Shown: positions 36,522-45,897, counted from the first letter of the stretch. The stretch is 64,000 nucleotides of DNA from JAXLRU01 sp046330935 (GCA_046330935.1 JAXLRU010000004.1:310001-374000), one strand, 5' to 3'. Notes: generated by a model from the sequence alone, not told the origin. Program-made: numbers and translations.

Positions 36522-37064
36522 TCAGGGCAGCGCCCACTCCTCCTTCGCGGTGCGGTCCCACCGGCGCAGCCCCGACAGCCGCGACGACGCGGCTTCCGGC
36601 AGCGGGCCCACCCCCTCGACGGCGGCGACGGCGAGGCCGAGGTCGGCCTGGGGCACCTTCCTCGACAGCGTGACGTGAGGCGTCCAGGCGCCGGGCAGCA
36701 CGTGCCGGTCGAGCCCCACGGCGCCGGCGCAGGCCTCGACGATCTCGCGGTGCAGCTCCAGCAGCGCGGCGTCCGCCACGACCAGCCGCGCCAGCACGCA
36801 GCCGCCGCGGCGGGGGAACACGACCAGGCCGCCGAGCCGGACGGCCACGTGCACGGCGTCCCCGAGCTCGGCGACGGTCGCGCGCAGGGACGCCTCGACG
36901 CCGTGGGGCACGCCCTGCGCCCAGGCGAACGTCACGTGCGGACGGTTGGACGCGCCGGTGTGCCGTGCCTGGCCGGGCACCCCGGCGGCCTCGAGGGCGT
37001 CCCACTGGGCGCGGACCCACGCCTGCGTCGTCGCGTCCAGCAGCGCCTCGACCGAGTGACCCAT
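36522..37064 (-). CDS. 2H phosphoesterase (2'-5' RNA ligase-like)
   Basis: A 180-residue protein with two HxTx motifs, 'RPHVTFAW' near residue 42 and 'WTPHVTLSR' near 127, the paired catalytic His-Thr of the LigT/2H phosphoesterase superfamily. Between them lies 'VRLGGLVVFPRRGGCVLARLVV'. These enzymes hydrolyse cyclic phosphodiesters on RNA ends or nucleotides. It is a stand-alone gene convergent with thioredoxin (24 bases apart). Physiological substrate unknown. Confidence 0.9.
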   Translation of the reverse strand: MGHSVEALLDATTQAWVRAQWDALEAAGVPGQARHTGASNRPHVTFAWAQGVPHGVEASLRATVAELGDAVHVAVRLGGLVVFPRRGGCVLARLVVADAALLELHREIVEACAGAVGLDRHVLPGAWTPHVTLSRKVPQADLGLAVAAVEGVGPLPEAASSRLSGLRRWDRTAKEEWALP

Positions 37065-37242
37065 GCGCCAGATCCTCCCCGTCCCGAGCCGGACGTGTGA
37101 ACCGCAGGACGACGGGGTACGGCCCGATCATCGACCGGCGGCCCCGCGGGGACCCCCGGGCCCGCCACCTCCAGGGGGCGGGCACCGGGCGGACCGTAGG
37201 GGCCCCGGTCGAGGGACCGTCCGGCCACCCCGAGGAGGAGCC

Positions 37243-37668
37243 GTGCCGAAGACCACCCGCAAGGGCAGGGCACGTACCGAGGAGCTGCCCAGCACCCTCC
37301 AGCGCTCCGACGCCCACGCGCAGGCGACGTTCGCGAAGGTGCACGACAGCGCGGTGGAGACCTACGGCGAGGGACGCCGGGCCCACCAGACGGCGTTCGC
37401 CGCGCTCAAGCACTCCTACGAGAAGGTCGGCGACCACTGGGAGCCGAAGGAGGAGAAGGGCCCCTCCGACGACCGCGCCGCAGGCAGCCAGGACACCGAC
37501 CGTCCGACGGCGGGTGGCGTGGACGCGCGGGCCAGCAAGGCCCACCTCATGGACCTCGCGCGGCGGCTCGACGTCCGCGGTCGCTCCCGCATGACGAAGG
37601 CCGAGCTCGTGACGGCGATCGGCAAGGCCAACGACCGCGCGACCGCCGCCGCCCGCAAGCGGGACTGA
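37243..37668 (+). CDS. ChaB-family protein with Rho-N/SAP-like C-terminus
   Basis: A 141-residue protein from GTG 37243 (GAGGAGGAG upstream). The ChaB domain occupies about residues 1-70 ('ELPSTLQRSDAHAQATFAKVHDSAVETYGEG', 'AHQTAFAALKHSYEKVGDHW'). After an acidic linker, 'SKAHLMDLARRLDVRGRSRMTKAELVTAIGKAN' forms a small helical Rho-N/SAP-like module that often binds nucleic acid. Despite the old cation-transport name, ChaB proteins are soluble; their role is unclear. Confidence 0.88.
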   Translation: MPKTTRKGRARTEELPSTLQRSDAHAQATFAKVHDSAVETYGEGRRAHQTAFAALKHSYEKVGDHWEPKEEKGPSDDRAAGSQDTDRPTAGGVDARASKAHLMDLARRLDVRGRSRMTKAELVTAIGKANDRATAAARKRD

Positions 37669-37748
37669 GTCCCTGCCGGGACCGGCGTGCCGCACGCCGA
37701 CCCACCGACCCCGGTCGTTGCCCTGCACAACGGTTCTACGCTGTGATG

Positions 37749-38240
37749 ATGACCGTGAGCGAGCAGACGTCACAGGCGGAGGCCCCCGGGTCGGCCTCGG
37801 GCTCCCCCGCACGCGCGGGCCAGATCGCCCAGGTGCTGGGGGCGTTGGGCACCGCCGCGCAGGCGAGGTTCGCGGAGCGGGTGGCCGACCTCGGCATCGG
37901 CGTGCAGCACACGCTCGTGCTGCGCGCCGTCGGACTGGGCCCGGGCCGGTCCCAGAACGAGATCGCCAGCGCCACGGGCCTGTCGCCCAGCCGGCTGGTG
38001 ACCCTCATCGACGAGCTCGAGGCGCTGGACGCCGTCCGGCGCCACCGCGCCTCGGGCGACCGCCGCCGCCACTCCGTGCAGCTGACGGACGCCGGGCGCG
38101 AGCTGATCCGGCAGGTGGCGCGAGCCGCGGCGGACCACGGCACGGCCATGCTCGCGGGCCTGTCGGCAGCCGAACGCGAGCAGCTGCACGACCTGCTCGC
38201 TCGGGTGCGGGTCGAGGCCGCCGCGCACCGGCAGTCGTAA
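37749..38240 (+). CDS. MarR-family transcriptional regulator
   Basis: The product has 163 residues from ATG 37749; GTG 37743 and ATG 37746 are alternatives. TACGCT at 37737-37742 lies just before, so the transcript may be leaderless from 37749. The winged helix is 'GPGRSQNEIASATGLSPSRLVTLIDELEALDAVRRHRASGDRRRHSVQLTDAGREL', the canonical MarR DNA-binding unit. The dimer helices flank it. The gene lies upstream of the secreted hydrolase gene but on its own promoter. Ligand unknown. Confidence 0.92.
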   Translation: MTVSEQTSQAEAPGSASGSPARAGQIAQVLGALGTAAQARFAERVADLGIGVQHTLVLRAVGLGPGRSQNEIASATGLSPSRLVTLIDELEALDAVRRHRASGDRRRHSVQLTDAGRELIRQVARAAADHGTAMLAGLSAAEREQLHDLLARVRVEAAAHRQS

Positions 38241-38258
38241 CGCCACCCGTCCGACCAC

Positions 38259-38288
38259 TTGGGCCGCGACCGTTCGGCCCATTACGGT
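38259..38288 (+). promoter_or_regulatory. Leaderless promoter of the secreted hydrolase gene
   Basis: TTGGGC (38259-38264) and TACGGT (38283-38288) are 18 bases apart. The GTG at 38295 is exactly 7 bases past the -10, the normal distance to +1. Confidence 0.55.
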
Positions 38289-38294
38289 GCGCCG

Positions 38295-41200
38295 GTGCGG
38301 TTCACTCCTGCCGGCATGCGCAACGTCGCGCTGCCCTCGCTGGCCCTGTTGGCCCTCGGCGTCGCGCTGAGCCCGTCCCCCGCCGCGACCGCGGCGTCCG
38401 GTCCGGCCGCGACGGCGGCGTCCGGCTCGGCCGTGACGGCGGCGTCCGGCTCGGCCGTGAGCGCGCAGGCGGGCACCCCGTCGAGCACGGGGACCGCCAC
38501 CGCGACCCTGCCGGAGGGCTGGCGGCTGGACGCCGTGGGGCGCCGCCTGCACTGGACGCCCACCGCGCCCCTGCGCGTCACCGACGCCCGGGTCACCCTC
38601 AGCCTGGACGGCTCGCCGCTGCGGACCACCGTGGGACGCGGGGGTCGCCACGTCAGCGCCGTCCTCACCCGCGATCAGGTGGCCCGCCTGCAGCGGCTGA
38701 TCGCCTCCCCCAGCTCGGGCGGGTCGGCGTTCCCCGTGGCCGCGACCGCGGCGGGCCGACGCCTGGACACCAGCACGCGTTCCGCCGGCGGCGAGCGCAC
38801 CCAGGCCCCCTTCGCCCGGCCCAGCAAGGCCGCCAAGGGCAGGCCCACGCCGACCACCCCGCCGTCGAGGGTCCTCACGGGCAACGACGACCCGGGCCGG
38901 CGCGGACCGCTGACCACACGCACGACGGAGTACGAGGCCCCGAGCGTCCGCGTGACCGGCCTCGGGGAGCCGGTGGAGATGCGCGCCGTGGTGGTCGCGC
39001 CGCTCGCGGAGTCGGGCGCCGCCGGCACGCCGGGGCAGCGCCGGCCTCTGGCGATCTTCCTGCACGGCAGGCACGAGTCCTGCTACGCGAGCCCCCCGTC
39101 GGCCGACGGCAGCGACCACAGCGGCGACTGGCCGTGCCCGGCCGGATGGAAGCAGGTGCCGAGCTACCGCGGCTACCTCACCTCGCAGCAGACGCTGGCC
39201 TCGCAGGGCTGGATCACCGTGTCGGTGTCGGCGAACGGGATCAACGGTCAGGACCTCGGCGAGGACGACGGCGGTGCCCAGGCCCGCTCGGAGCTCGTGC
39301 GCGCCCACCTGGCGCTGTGGGCGCAGTGGTCGGCGTCGGACGCCGCGTGGGCGACCGCGCCGGAGGGCGTGCGGGCGGGGCCGCGTCCCGACCTGTCGCG
39401 GGTGCTGCTCGTGGGCCATTCCCGCGGCGGCGAGGGGGTCAACCGGGCGGCCCTCGACAGTGCCGTCCCCACCGACGGCCACCCCGTGCCGTGGCGGGTC
39501 CGCGGCATGATGCTGATCGCGCCGACGGCGTTCGGGCGGGCGCCCGCGCCGGGCGTGCCGGTCGTGGTGGTGCTGCCGGGCTGCGACGGCGACCTCGCCG
39601 ACCTGCAGGGCCAGGCCTACCTGGACGACGCGCGCGACCTGGGCGCCGACCCCGCGCTGCGGACGGCGGTGCTGGTGCCGGGCGCCAACCACAACTTCTT
39701 CAACACCGAGTGGACGCCGGGGCTCGCGGTGGCGCCGGCGGTCGACGACGCCGGTGACGGCGGCTCGTCCAGCTGCAGCCCGGGGCGGCCCGGGCGGCTC
39801 GACGCCGCCACCCAGCGGCAGGTGGGCGACACCGTGACGTCGGCGGCGGCGCGCGCCCTGGTGGAGCAGGACCCGACGGCCACGACCCTGCTCGACGGCT
39901 CGGCCACCGCCGCCGAGACCACCGCGGGCGTGGCGTTGAGCGTGCAGGCCCTCGGCGGGGGCCGCACCGCGCTGCTGCTGCCCTCGGCGGGAGGGCTCGC
40001 CTCGGCGTCCGGCCTCGCCGTCACCCCCTGCCGGACCAGCGCGACGGACGAGACCGACGTCGCGGCCTGCCGCCGCTTCGACGACAGCGGCGTCGCGCCG
40101 TCGTTCGTCCCCGCCGAGGTGCGTGGCCAGCCCAGCCGTTGGGCGTCGCGGATCAGCTGGTCGGCGTCCGGGGCGCGGGCCGACCTCCCCCTGACCGCCC
40201 CCTCGCTGGGGTCCGCCACCGCGGTGGCCGCACGCGTCGTCGTCCCGGCCGGTGCTCCGGCCCAGCAGCTCGACGTCGCCCTCGTCGACGCGTCCGGGCG
40301 CGCGCTGCCGCTCGGCCGGGTCGCGCCGGTGGGGCTGCCCCGGCTCGCCGCGCAGAAGACGTCGTGGCTGCCCGACAAGGACGTGACGCAGGAGGTCCGT
40401 CTCCCCGTCGACCGCGCCGCCGCGGCGGCCGCCGGCGTCGACCTGACCCACCTGAAGGCGTTGCGCCTGACCTCGGCGTCCTCGTCCGGCCGGCTGTGGC
40501 TGCTCGACGTGTGGGCGGTGCCGGCCGTCGCGTCCTCCGGGTCGGCGGGCCTGCCGTTCACCCTCCCCCGGATCGACGTGGGCGCCCTGCGCGTCGCCGA
40601 GGGCGACTCGCCCCACCCCGTGTCGCTGCCCGTGACCGTGCGGGCGCCGCTGGGCGGCACCACGGGGGGCCGGGTGTGGTTCCTCGTGCGCGACGCCGAG
40701 TGGACGTCGTCCCTGGTGGGGCCCCTGGACGTTCCCGCCGGCGCGTCGACGTGGTCGGTGCCGGTGCCGCTGGACGCCGACCAGGTGGACGACGTCGACG
40801 AGCAGGACCTGCTGGTGCAGGCCGTGTCCCTGTCGGGCGTCGCCGTCGGCCGATACGTGCAGCGGATCACGGTGCTGGACGACGACCCGTCGCCGGCGAT
40901 CTCCGTCACCAGCACGTCCACGGCCTCTGAGAAGGGGACGCTGACGTGGACGTTCAGCCTCGACGGCCCCACCGACGCCGCGCTGTCGCTGCCCGTGACG
41001 GTGGTGCCGGTGCCCGGGACCGAGACGGCCCTGAGCGTGGCCGACCTCGACCCCCGCTGGGCGCGCAAGGTGGGCCTGGACACGCGCAAGGACGTCCCGC
41101 TGGCGCAGGCCGGGTGGTCGCCGCGAGTGAGCCTGTCCGACACCTCGCCCACCGCGACCCTGACCGTGCGACTGCAGGCGGATTCCCGCGTGGAGCCGGC

Positions 41201-41327
41201 CGAGACCGTGCGCATGATCGTGGCCGGGGACACCGCGGCCCTGCAGCCCGCTGACGACGGCGTGTGGGTGCGCGGGTTGCCCGACGGTGCTCGGCTGTTC
41301 GGGATGGTCCTCGACGGCACCGGCTGA
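38295..41327 (+). CDS. Large secreted alpha/beta hydrolase with Calx-beta-like C-terminal domains
   Basis: The 1010-residue product (GTG 38295; ATG 38316 possible) has an export signal 'NVALPSLALLALGVALSPSPAATAA' followed by Ala/Ser repeats. The hydrolase domain shows 'RPLAIFLHGRHESCY', 'LASQGWITVSVSANGING' and nucleophile 'VLLVGHSRGGEGVNRAAL' (GxSxG), then 'VPVVVVLPGCDGDLADLQGQAYLDDA' with an acid, and the His in 'LVPGANHNFFNTEW'. After about residue 560 come beta-sandwich regions, with 'ISVTSTSTASEKGTLTWTFSLD' and 'VEPAETVRMIVAGDTAAL' resembling Calx-beta folds. Likely an extracellular esterase or amidase. Confidence 0.85.
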   Translation: MRFTPAGMRNVALPSLALLALGVALSPSPAATAASGPAATAASGSAVTAASGSAVSAQAGTPSSTGTATATLPEGWRLDAVGRRLHWTPTAPLRVTDARVTLSLDGSPLRTTVGRGGRHVSAVLTRDQVARLQRLIASPSSGGSAFPVAATAAGRRLDTSTRSAGGERTQAPFARPSKAAKGRPTPTTPPSRVLTGNDDPGRRGPLTTRTTEYEAPSVRVTGLGEPVEMRAVVVAPLAESGAAGTPGQRRPLAIFLHGRHESCYASPPSADGSDHSGDWPCPAGWKQVPSYRGYLTSQQTLASQGWITVSVSANGINGQDLGEDDGGAQARSELVRAHLALWAQWSASDAAWATAPEGVRAGPRPDLSRVLLVGHSRGGEGVNRAALDSAVPTDGHPVPWRVRGMMLIAPTAFGRAPAPGVPVVVVLPGCDGDLADLQGQAYLDDARDLGADPALRTAVLVPGANHNFFNTEWTPGLAVAPAVDDAGDGGSSSCSPGRPGRLDAATQRQVGDTVTSAAARALVEQDPTATTLLDGSATAAETTAGVALSVQALGGGRTALLLPSAGGLASASGLAVTPCRTSATDETDVAACRRFDDSGVAPSFVPAEVRGQPSRWASRISWSASGARADLPLTAPSLGSATAVAARVVVPAGAPAQQLDVALVDASGRALPLGRVAPVGLPRLAAQKTSWLPDKDVTQEVRLPVDRAAAAAAGVDLTHLKALRLTSASSSGRLWLLDVWAVPAVASSGSAGLPFTLPRIDVGALRVAEGDSPHPVSLPVTVRAPLGGTTGGRVWFLVRDAEWTSSLVGPLDVPAGASTWSVPVPLDADQVDDVDEQDLLVQAVSLSGVAVGRYVQRITVLDDDPSPAISVTSTSTASEKGTLTWTFSLDGPTDAALSLPVTVVPVPGTETALSVADLDPRWARKVGLDTRKDVPLAQAGWSPRVSLSDTSPTATLTVRLQADSRVEPAETVRMIVAGDTAALQPADDGVWVRGLPDGARLFGMVLDGTG

Positions 41328-41442
41328 GCCCTTTGCCGGGGCGTGCGGCCGTTCTCCCGCCGCGGGCCGCAGGCGCGTGGCACCCTGATCGCCGGGCGTT
41401 CTTCATGATCGGAGGGCGTCGGGCGAGCAGGGGGACGGGCGG

Positions 41443-42039
41443 ATGGATCGGCGCAGGAACGCGGCCCGCGTGGGCTTCCACGTGGCGGTCGTCGTGGTGG
41501 CCGCGGCCGTGCTGGAGGCGGTGAGCGGGTTCGGCGTCCCGGTGATCCGCATGCTCGTCCTGCTCGCGATCGGCTTGGCCCTCGCCCTCGGCTGGGCGGC
41601 GTGGCTGGCGCGGTCGGTGAGCGCCGGGCGGTCGCCCGGGCGGACCGGTGAGCGTCCCCCTGGACTGACCCGCCGGCTGCCCCGTGACCTGCTCGTCGCG
41701 CCGCTGACCGCCGCGCTCGTCGTCGGGCTCGTCGCCGTCGACGCGCCGCTGCGGCTGCGCTGGGCGGTCAGCCGGTCCGCGTTCGCCCGCGAGGTCGCCG
41801 ACGTGACGGCCGACGTCCCCCGGGCCGGGCACGGCTGGATCGGCCTGTACCGGATGGACGGTGCCCAGCGGGTCGCCGACGGCGTGCTCTTCACCGGCAG
41901 CTGCGACCTCGAGACGTCCCCCTGCGGCGTCGCCCTGCTCACCGGTCCCCCACCCGAGGTCGGCACCCCCGCCGCCGACTCCCGCACGTTCCAACCGCTG
42001 GACGGCGGCTGGTACCGCTGGGCGGTGGCCACGGGATGA
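41443..42039 (+). CDS. Membrane protein of unknown function
   Basis: A 198-residue protein starting 'MDRRRNAARVGFHVAVVVVAAAVLEAVSGFGVPVIRMLVLLAIGLALALGWAAWLA' with two close transmembrane helices, then a cytoplasmic basic stretch and a third helix 'LLVAPLTAALVVGLVAVDAPL'. A soluble C-terminal part contains 'GWIGLYRMDGAQRVADGVLFTGSCDLETSPCGVALL', with two Cys that could pair outside the cell. I do not recognise the family. It may be co-transcribed with the hydrolase gene 115 bases upstream. Confidence 0.7.
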   Translation: MDRRRNAARVGFHVAVVVVAAAVLEAVSGFGVPVIRMLVLLAIGLALALGWAAWLARSVSAGRSPGRTGERPPGLTRRLPRDLLVAPLTAALVVGLVAVDAPLRLRWAVSRSAFAREVADVTADVPRAGHGWIGLYRMDGAQRVADGVLFTGSCDLETSPCGVALLTGPPPEVGTPAADSRTFQPLDGGWYRWAVATG

Positions 42040-42107
42040 GCGTCCCCGTGACCGAGGCTCCGCCCGTCGACGACGGGCCGTGACGTCCTCCTCGGGCACT
42101 CCCGGCT

Positions 42108-42176
42108 CAGATCCGCGGCATCCGTGAGCAGGGGCCGGTTGCAGACGTCGTCTGCTCACGGGGCCTGCTCATCTGG
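42108..42176. repeat. Repeat family B: single inverted copy
   Basis: CAGAT / ATCTG outer arms and a perfect inner CCGTGAGCAG / CTGCTCACGG stem. Read on the minus strand it begins CAGATGAGCAG and matches the second hairpin type at 35669-35737. It lies in the 280-base interval 42040-42318, which otherwise shows no gene. Confidence 0.65.
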
Positions 42177-42318
42177 GCCCCGCGGGGCCGCAGCATCTCC
42201 ACTCGCGGCATCCCCGAAGGCATGGGCGCTCACGCACCGCGACCACTTCGCCGCCACCCGGGCGCATCCGCAAGGGGTCGTCTCAAGCTGATCTCCGCTG
42301 GGGACGACTCGACCGGAC

Positions 42319-43671
42319 ATGTCCGCCTCGCGTGCACTCCCGACGTCCGCCCCCGCCGCCCCGCGCCCCCGCAGCGCCACCCGCGCCGTCACCCGCCGCG
42401 CCGTCGGCGTCGCGGCAGGGCTGGCCCTCGTCGCCGGTCCCGTCGCGATCCTCCCGGGCACCGCCGCGGGTGCGGCTCCCGCCCTGCTCCCGGCGGCCGC
42501 ACCGAGCACGCCCCCGAGCACGCCCCCGAGCACCCCGCCCCGGCCGGCCTCGCCGGAGGCGCTGCTGCGCACCCGGCTCGACGCGCGGGCGCAGTCGGCG
42601 CTGCTGAAGGGGCACCTGGCGGGCGTCGTCCTGCGGGGGGACAACGGGTCGGTGCTGTGGTCGGCGGGCGCGTCGAACGCCGTCATGCCGGCGAGCCTCA
42701 CCAAGGTGGCGACGGCGGTGTCCGCCTACCGCTGGCTCGACCCGAACGCGAAGCTGACCACGAAGGTCGTGCGCTCGCCGCGCTCGCGCAACGTCGTGCT
42801 CGTCGGCGGCGGCGACCCCATGCTCCAGGCCACGGACCTGACGGCGATGGCGGCGGCCACCGCGGCGTCCCTGAAGAAGGCGCACCGCACCTCCGCCGTC
42901 GTGGTCGTCGACGACCGCCTGTTCCCGGCGCCCACCAACGCCCCCGGCTGGAAGGGCTCCTACGTCCCGGGCGAGGTCCGGCCCGTGCGGTCCCTCGGCG
43001 TGCACGGCCGTGAGGTCAAGGACACCGCCCTCGACGCCGGCAACCTCTTCGCCAAAGCCCTCAAGAAGCAGGGCATCAAGGTCACGGCCGTGAAGCGGGG
43101 CTCGGCGGGCAAGGGCGCGGTCACCCTCGCGTCCCACCAGTCCCCGACCATCGGCGGCCTGGTCTCGCGGATGCTGCTGGCCAGCGACAACCAGATCGCC
43201 GAGACGCTGTTCCGCCTCGCCGCGCGCGCCTCGGGCCGCCCGGCCACCTGGGCCAACGCCAAGCGCGCCCGCGACCTCGCGCTGTCGGGCCTGGGCGTGC
43301 GCGGGCTGAGCCTCGTCGACGGCAGCGGGCTGTCCCGAAACAACCGCATCTCGGCGCTGGCGTACGCCCAGCTGCTGCGGGCCGCCTCGTCCACGCCGCG
43401 CTACCGCGGCGCGCTCAACGGCCTGCCCCTGTCGGGTGTGTCGGGCACCCTCGCCCACCGCTACGCGACGGCGCCGACGTCGTGCGCGCGCGGCAAGGTC
43501 TCGGCGAAGACGGGCACCCTCGACGACATCGTCGGGCTGGGCGGGTTCGCCCGGACCGCCACCGGCGGCTCCGACGTCATCGTGTTCGTCCGCACGGGCA
43601 CCCGGACGTCGGCCAAGGCCGTCGCGGGCGAGATCGACAAGCTCGCGACGGGCGTCGTCGGCTGCTGGTGA
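42319..43671 (+). CDS. dacB: D-alanyl-D-alanine carboxypeptidase/endopeptidase, PBP4 (S13) family
   Basis: A 450-residue exported peptidoglycan enzyme that trims or cleaves peptide cross-links. The signal region is 'RRAVGVAAGLALVAGPVAILPGTAAGA', then a Pro-rich linker with STPP repeats. Active-site motifs: S126-L-T-K129 ('MPASLTKVAT'), S-D-N near 291 ('LLASDNQIAETLFR') and K-T-G near 397 ('VSAKTGTLDDIVG'). The inserted domain typical of PBP4 lies between the first two motifs ('VVRSPRSRNVVLVGGGDPML'). Confidence 0.95.
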   Translation: MSASRALPTSAPAAPRPRSATRAVTRRAVGVAAGLALVAGPVAILPGTAAGAAPALLPAAAPSTPPSTPPSTPPRPASPEALLRTRLDARAQSALLKGHLAGVVLRGDNGSVLWSAGASNAVMPASLTKVATAVSAYRWLDPNAKLTTKVVRSPRSRNVVLVGGGDPMLQATDLTAMAAATAASLKKAHRTSAVVVVDDRLFPAPTNAPGWKGSYVPGEVRPVRSLGVHGREVKDTALDAGNLFAKALKKQGIKVTAVKRGSAGKGAVTLASHQSPTIGGLVSRMLLASDNQIAETLFRLAARASGRPATWANAKRARDLALSGLGVRGLSLVDGSGLSRNNRISALAYAQLLRAASSTPRYRGALNGLPLSGVSGTLAHRYATAPTSCARGKVSAKTGTLDDIVGLGGFARTATGGSDVIVFVRTGTRTSAKAVAGEIDKLATGVVGCW

Positions 43672-43683
43672 GCGCCGGCGGGG

Positions 43684-44196
43684 TCACTGACCGCCCGAGG
43701 CCATCCACTCACGGGCGCGCCGCTCGACCTCCTCGGCGGATACGTCCTCCAGGTGCGTGAGCAGCACGAACCGGTGCCCCGTGGGCGTGAGGACGGCGGA
43801 CATCCGGTCGCCGGAGAACACGTCCTCGGGGCCGGACATCAGCGTGGCCCCGGACTCGACGGCGCGGGCGGTGACGGCGTCGACGTCCTCGACGTAGAGG
43901 ACGTAGGAGCCGTGGACGCTCTTCCCGTCACCGGCGAGCAGCCCCATCGAGGGGATCTCGTCGCCCACCTGGACGATGCCGTCCCCGAGGAGCAGTTCGC
44001 TGTGCCAGACGACGCCGTCCTCGCCGTCCATGCGGCTGATCACCTGGGCGCCGAACGCGGCGACGAGGAAGTCGATCGCGGCGGCCCCCGTGCCCGCGGG
44101 CACGGGCAGGAACGGCGTGAGCGTGCGGTACCCGCGGGGGGCCCAGGGGTGATGGCGGGGGAGCTCGGTCGTGGCGGCGGGTGCGGTGTCGGTCAT
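43684..44196 (-). CDS. VOC-superfamily (PhnB/glyoxalase-like) protein
   Basis: A 170-residue protein from ATG 44196 with two beta-alpha-beta-beta-beta units: 'YRTLTPFLPVPAGTGAAAIDFLVAAFGAQVISRMDGEDGVVWHSELLLGDGIVQVGDE' and 'HGSYVLYVEDVDAVTARAVESGATLMSGPEDVFSGDRMSAVLTPTGHRFVLLTHLEDVS'. His and Glu of the metal site are present. Family roles include aldehyde or antibiotic binding. It is divergent from an AraC-family gene that starts within about 20 bases, so the AraC protein probably regulates both. Confidence 0.88.
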   Translation of the reverse strand: MTDTAPAATTELPRHHPWAPRGYRTLTPFLPVPAGTGAAAIDFLVAAFGAQVISRMDGEDGVVWHSELLLGDGIVQVGDEIPSMGLLAGDGKSVHGSYVLYVEDVDAVTARAVESGATLMSGPEDVFSGDRMSAVLTPTGHRFVLLTHLEDVSAEEVERRAREWMASGGQ

Positions 44197-44203
44197 GGGG
44201 GCC

Positions 44204-45181
44204 ATGCTGGTGCCCGTGAGCCTGACCGGGATTGAACGGAGGCGACAGGGTGCCCGCGCACCGGAGCCGACGACCACCACCCTCGGCCTGCTCGACGCGC
44301 CCTCCGCGCGCCCCTACCGGTTGAGCCGCTGGGCCCCGCCCGCCGATCTGGCCGACCGCGTGGAACGCTTCTGGGCGGTGGGCTGGTGGCTGCCCGAGGG
44401 CGCGGCCGGCGCCTCGCGGCTGCTGCCGCACCCGTGCGTCAACCTCGTCGTCGACGAGCACGGCCGCGCCCTCGTCGCGGGGTGCGGGCGTGAGGTGTTC
44501 GCCTATCCCCTCCACGGTGAGGGCGCCGTCGTCGGCGTGAAGTTCCGGGCCGGCGCGTTCCGCGCCTACCTGGGCCGCGACGTCGCCGAGCTGACCGGGC
44601 GCACGCTGCCCGCCTCCGCGGTGTGGCCGCGGCCGCCGTGGGCGGGCGATGCCGAGTTCCAGGATCGGCTGCGGGCGGCGGTCGCCGAGGTGGCCCGGGA
44701 GCTGCACCACGAACCCCGCCCGCACGTCAGCACCCTCGCCGACGTGGACGCCGAGCCGCCGGGCCCCGCCTGCGCGTCGGCGACGCGGCTGCTCGCCGAC
44801 GCGCTGCGGCAGGCGAGGGTCCCGGCGGTCGTGCCTGGTTCGGCCGAGGACGACGCCGGGCGGGCCGTCGCGGCCCTGCTCACCGACCCGCGCGTCCGCC
44901 GCGTCGGCGACGTCGCCGCGATGCTGGGCCTGGCCCCCCGCGAGCTGCAGCGGCTGTTCCGCCGGCACGTGGGGGTGACCGCCGCCGAGGTGCTGCGGCG
45001 GGGGCGCATGCACCTGGTGGCCGACCGGGTGGAGTCGCTCGTGGCCTCCGGCGCAACGCCCGACTGGGCGGGGTTGGCCGCCGACCTCGGCTTCGCCGAC
45101 CAGCCCCACTTCATCCGCGAGTTCCGCGCCGTGCTGGGCGCGACGCCCGCCGTCTACGCCGCCTCCCTGGTCCGCGCGTGA
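44204..45181 (+). CDS. AraC-family transcriptional regulator
   Basis: A 325-residue protein (ATG 44204; GTG 44216 is an alternative, with no convincing SD for either). The N-terminal domain has the DUF6597-like pattern 'LADRVERFWAVGWWLPEG', 'LPHPCVNLVVDEHGRALVAGC' and 'VVGVKFRAGAFRAYLG'. The C-terminal AraC helix pair is 'RVRRVGDVAAMLGLAPRELQRLFRRHVGVTAAEVLRRGRMHLVADRV' and 'DWAGLAADLGFADQPHFIREFRAVLGATPAVY'. Divergent from the VOC gene and overlapping the rhomboid-like gene by GTGA. Confidence 0.92.
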   Translation: MLVPVSLTGIERRRQGARAPEPTTTTLGLLDAPSARPYRLSRWAPPADLADRVERFWAVGWWLPEGAAGASRLLPHPCVNLVVDEHGRALVAGCGREVFAYPLHGEGAVVGVKFRAGAFRAYLGRDVAELTGRTLPASAVWPRPPWAGDAEFQDRLRAAVAEVARELHHEPRPHVSTLADVDAEPPGPACASATRLLADALRQARVPAVVPGSAEDDAGRAVAALLTDPRVRRVGDVAAMLGLAPRELQRLFRRHVGVTAAEVLRRGRMHLVADRVESLVASGATPDWAGLAADLGFADQPHFIREFRAVLGATPAVYAASLVRA

Positions 45182-45897
45182 CCGGGCGGCCGGGTGGGAG
45201 CGAGGCCGGAGGACCGGGCGAGGCCGGGCGGCCGGATGGGCGCGTCGTCGCTGCGGTGCGGGCGCACGCGATGCCCGCCCTGCGCTCGGCGAGCGGGCTG
45301 ATCCTGCGCAGCGACCTCGCGCTCGCGTACGCCTGCGCCGTCGCGGCGGGCGCGATCACCCTCGCCCTGGTCCCCGAGCACACCCAGCGCGCCGTCGTCC
45401 TCGACGCGAGCACCAACCTCGCCAACCTCCGCGACCACCCGCTGTCGGTGCTGGTCGTGAGCGCGTTCGTGGTCGAGCGGCTGCGCGGGCTGTGGGTGCT
45501 GCCCCTGCTGGCGCTCGCCTACGCCGCGGTCCAGGCGTGGCTCGGCCGGCTCGCCACGCTCGTCGCGGCGGCGATCGGGCACGTGGGTGCCACCCTCTTC
45601 GTCGCCGTCGTCCTCGCCTCGGGCATCGCCCACGGCGCGCTCGACCCGTCGGTGGCGCGCGCACCCGACGTCGGCGTCAGCTACGGGATGGCCTGCCTGT
45701 CGGGGCTGCTGGCGGGGCGCGTCCCGCGGAGCTGGCTGCGCTGGTACCTGGCGGGGGCGCTCGTGCTGTGGGTGGTGCCGCTGCTCGCCTCCCCCGACTA
45801 CACCGCCCTCGGGCACGCCACGGCCCTCGTGCTGGGCCTGGCCCTGGCCGTCCTCGTCACGCGCGCGGTGCGGGCCGCGCGGCTCAGCCAACCGTGA
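45178..45897 (+). CDS. Rhomboid-like membrane protein (actinobacterial family)
   Basis: A 239-residue multi-pass protein from GTG 45178 (GTGA overlap with the AraC gene). Six or so hydrophobic segments: 'DLALAYACAVAAGAITLALV', 'DHPLSVLVVSAFVV', 'LWVLPLLALAYAAVQAWL', 'GHVGATLFVAVVLASGIA' and 'GVSYGMACLSGLLAGRV'. The 'GHVGATL' and 'GVSYG' motifs match the actinobacterial rhomboid-like family, which keeps the rhomboid fold but usually lacks an obvious Ser-His dyad; here Ser and His in 'VGVSYG' and 'ALGHATAL' leave activity open. Confidence 0.82.
   Translation: MTGRPGGSEAGGPGEAGRPDGRVVAAVRAHAMPALRSASGLILRSDLALAYACAVAAGAITLALVPEHTQRAVVLDASTNLANLRDHPLSVLVVSAFVVERLRGLWVLPLLALAYAAVQAWLGRLATLVAAAIGHVGATLFVAVVLASGIAHGALDPSVARAPDVGVSYGMACLSGLLAGRVPRSWLRWYLAGALVLWVVPLLASPDYTALGHATALVLGLALAVLVTRAVRAARLSQP

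Noticed and set aside
44250..44252. GTG after ACGGAGGCGACAGG as start of the AraC gene
   Set aside because: Good SD-like sequence, but this GTG is not in the AraC reading frame.
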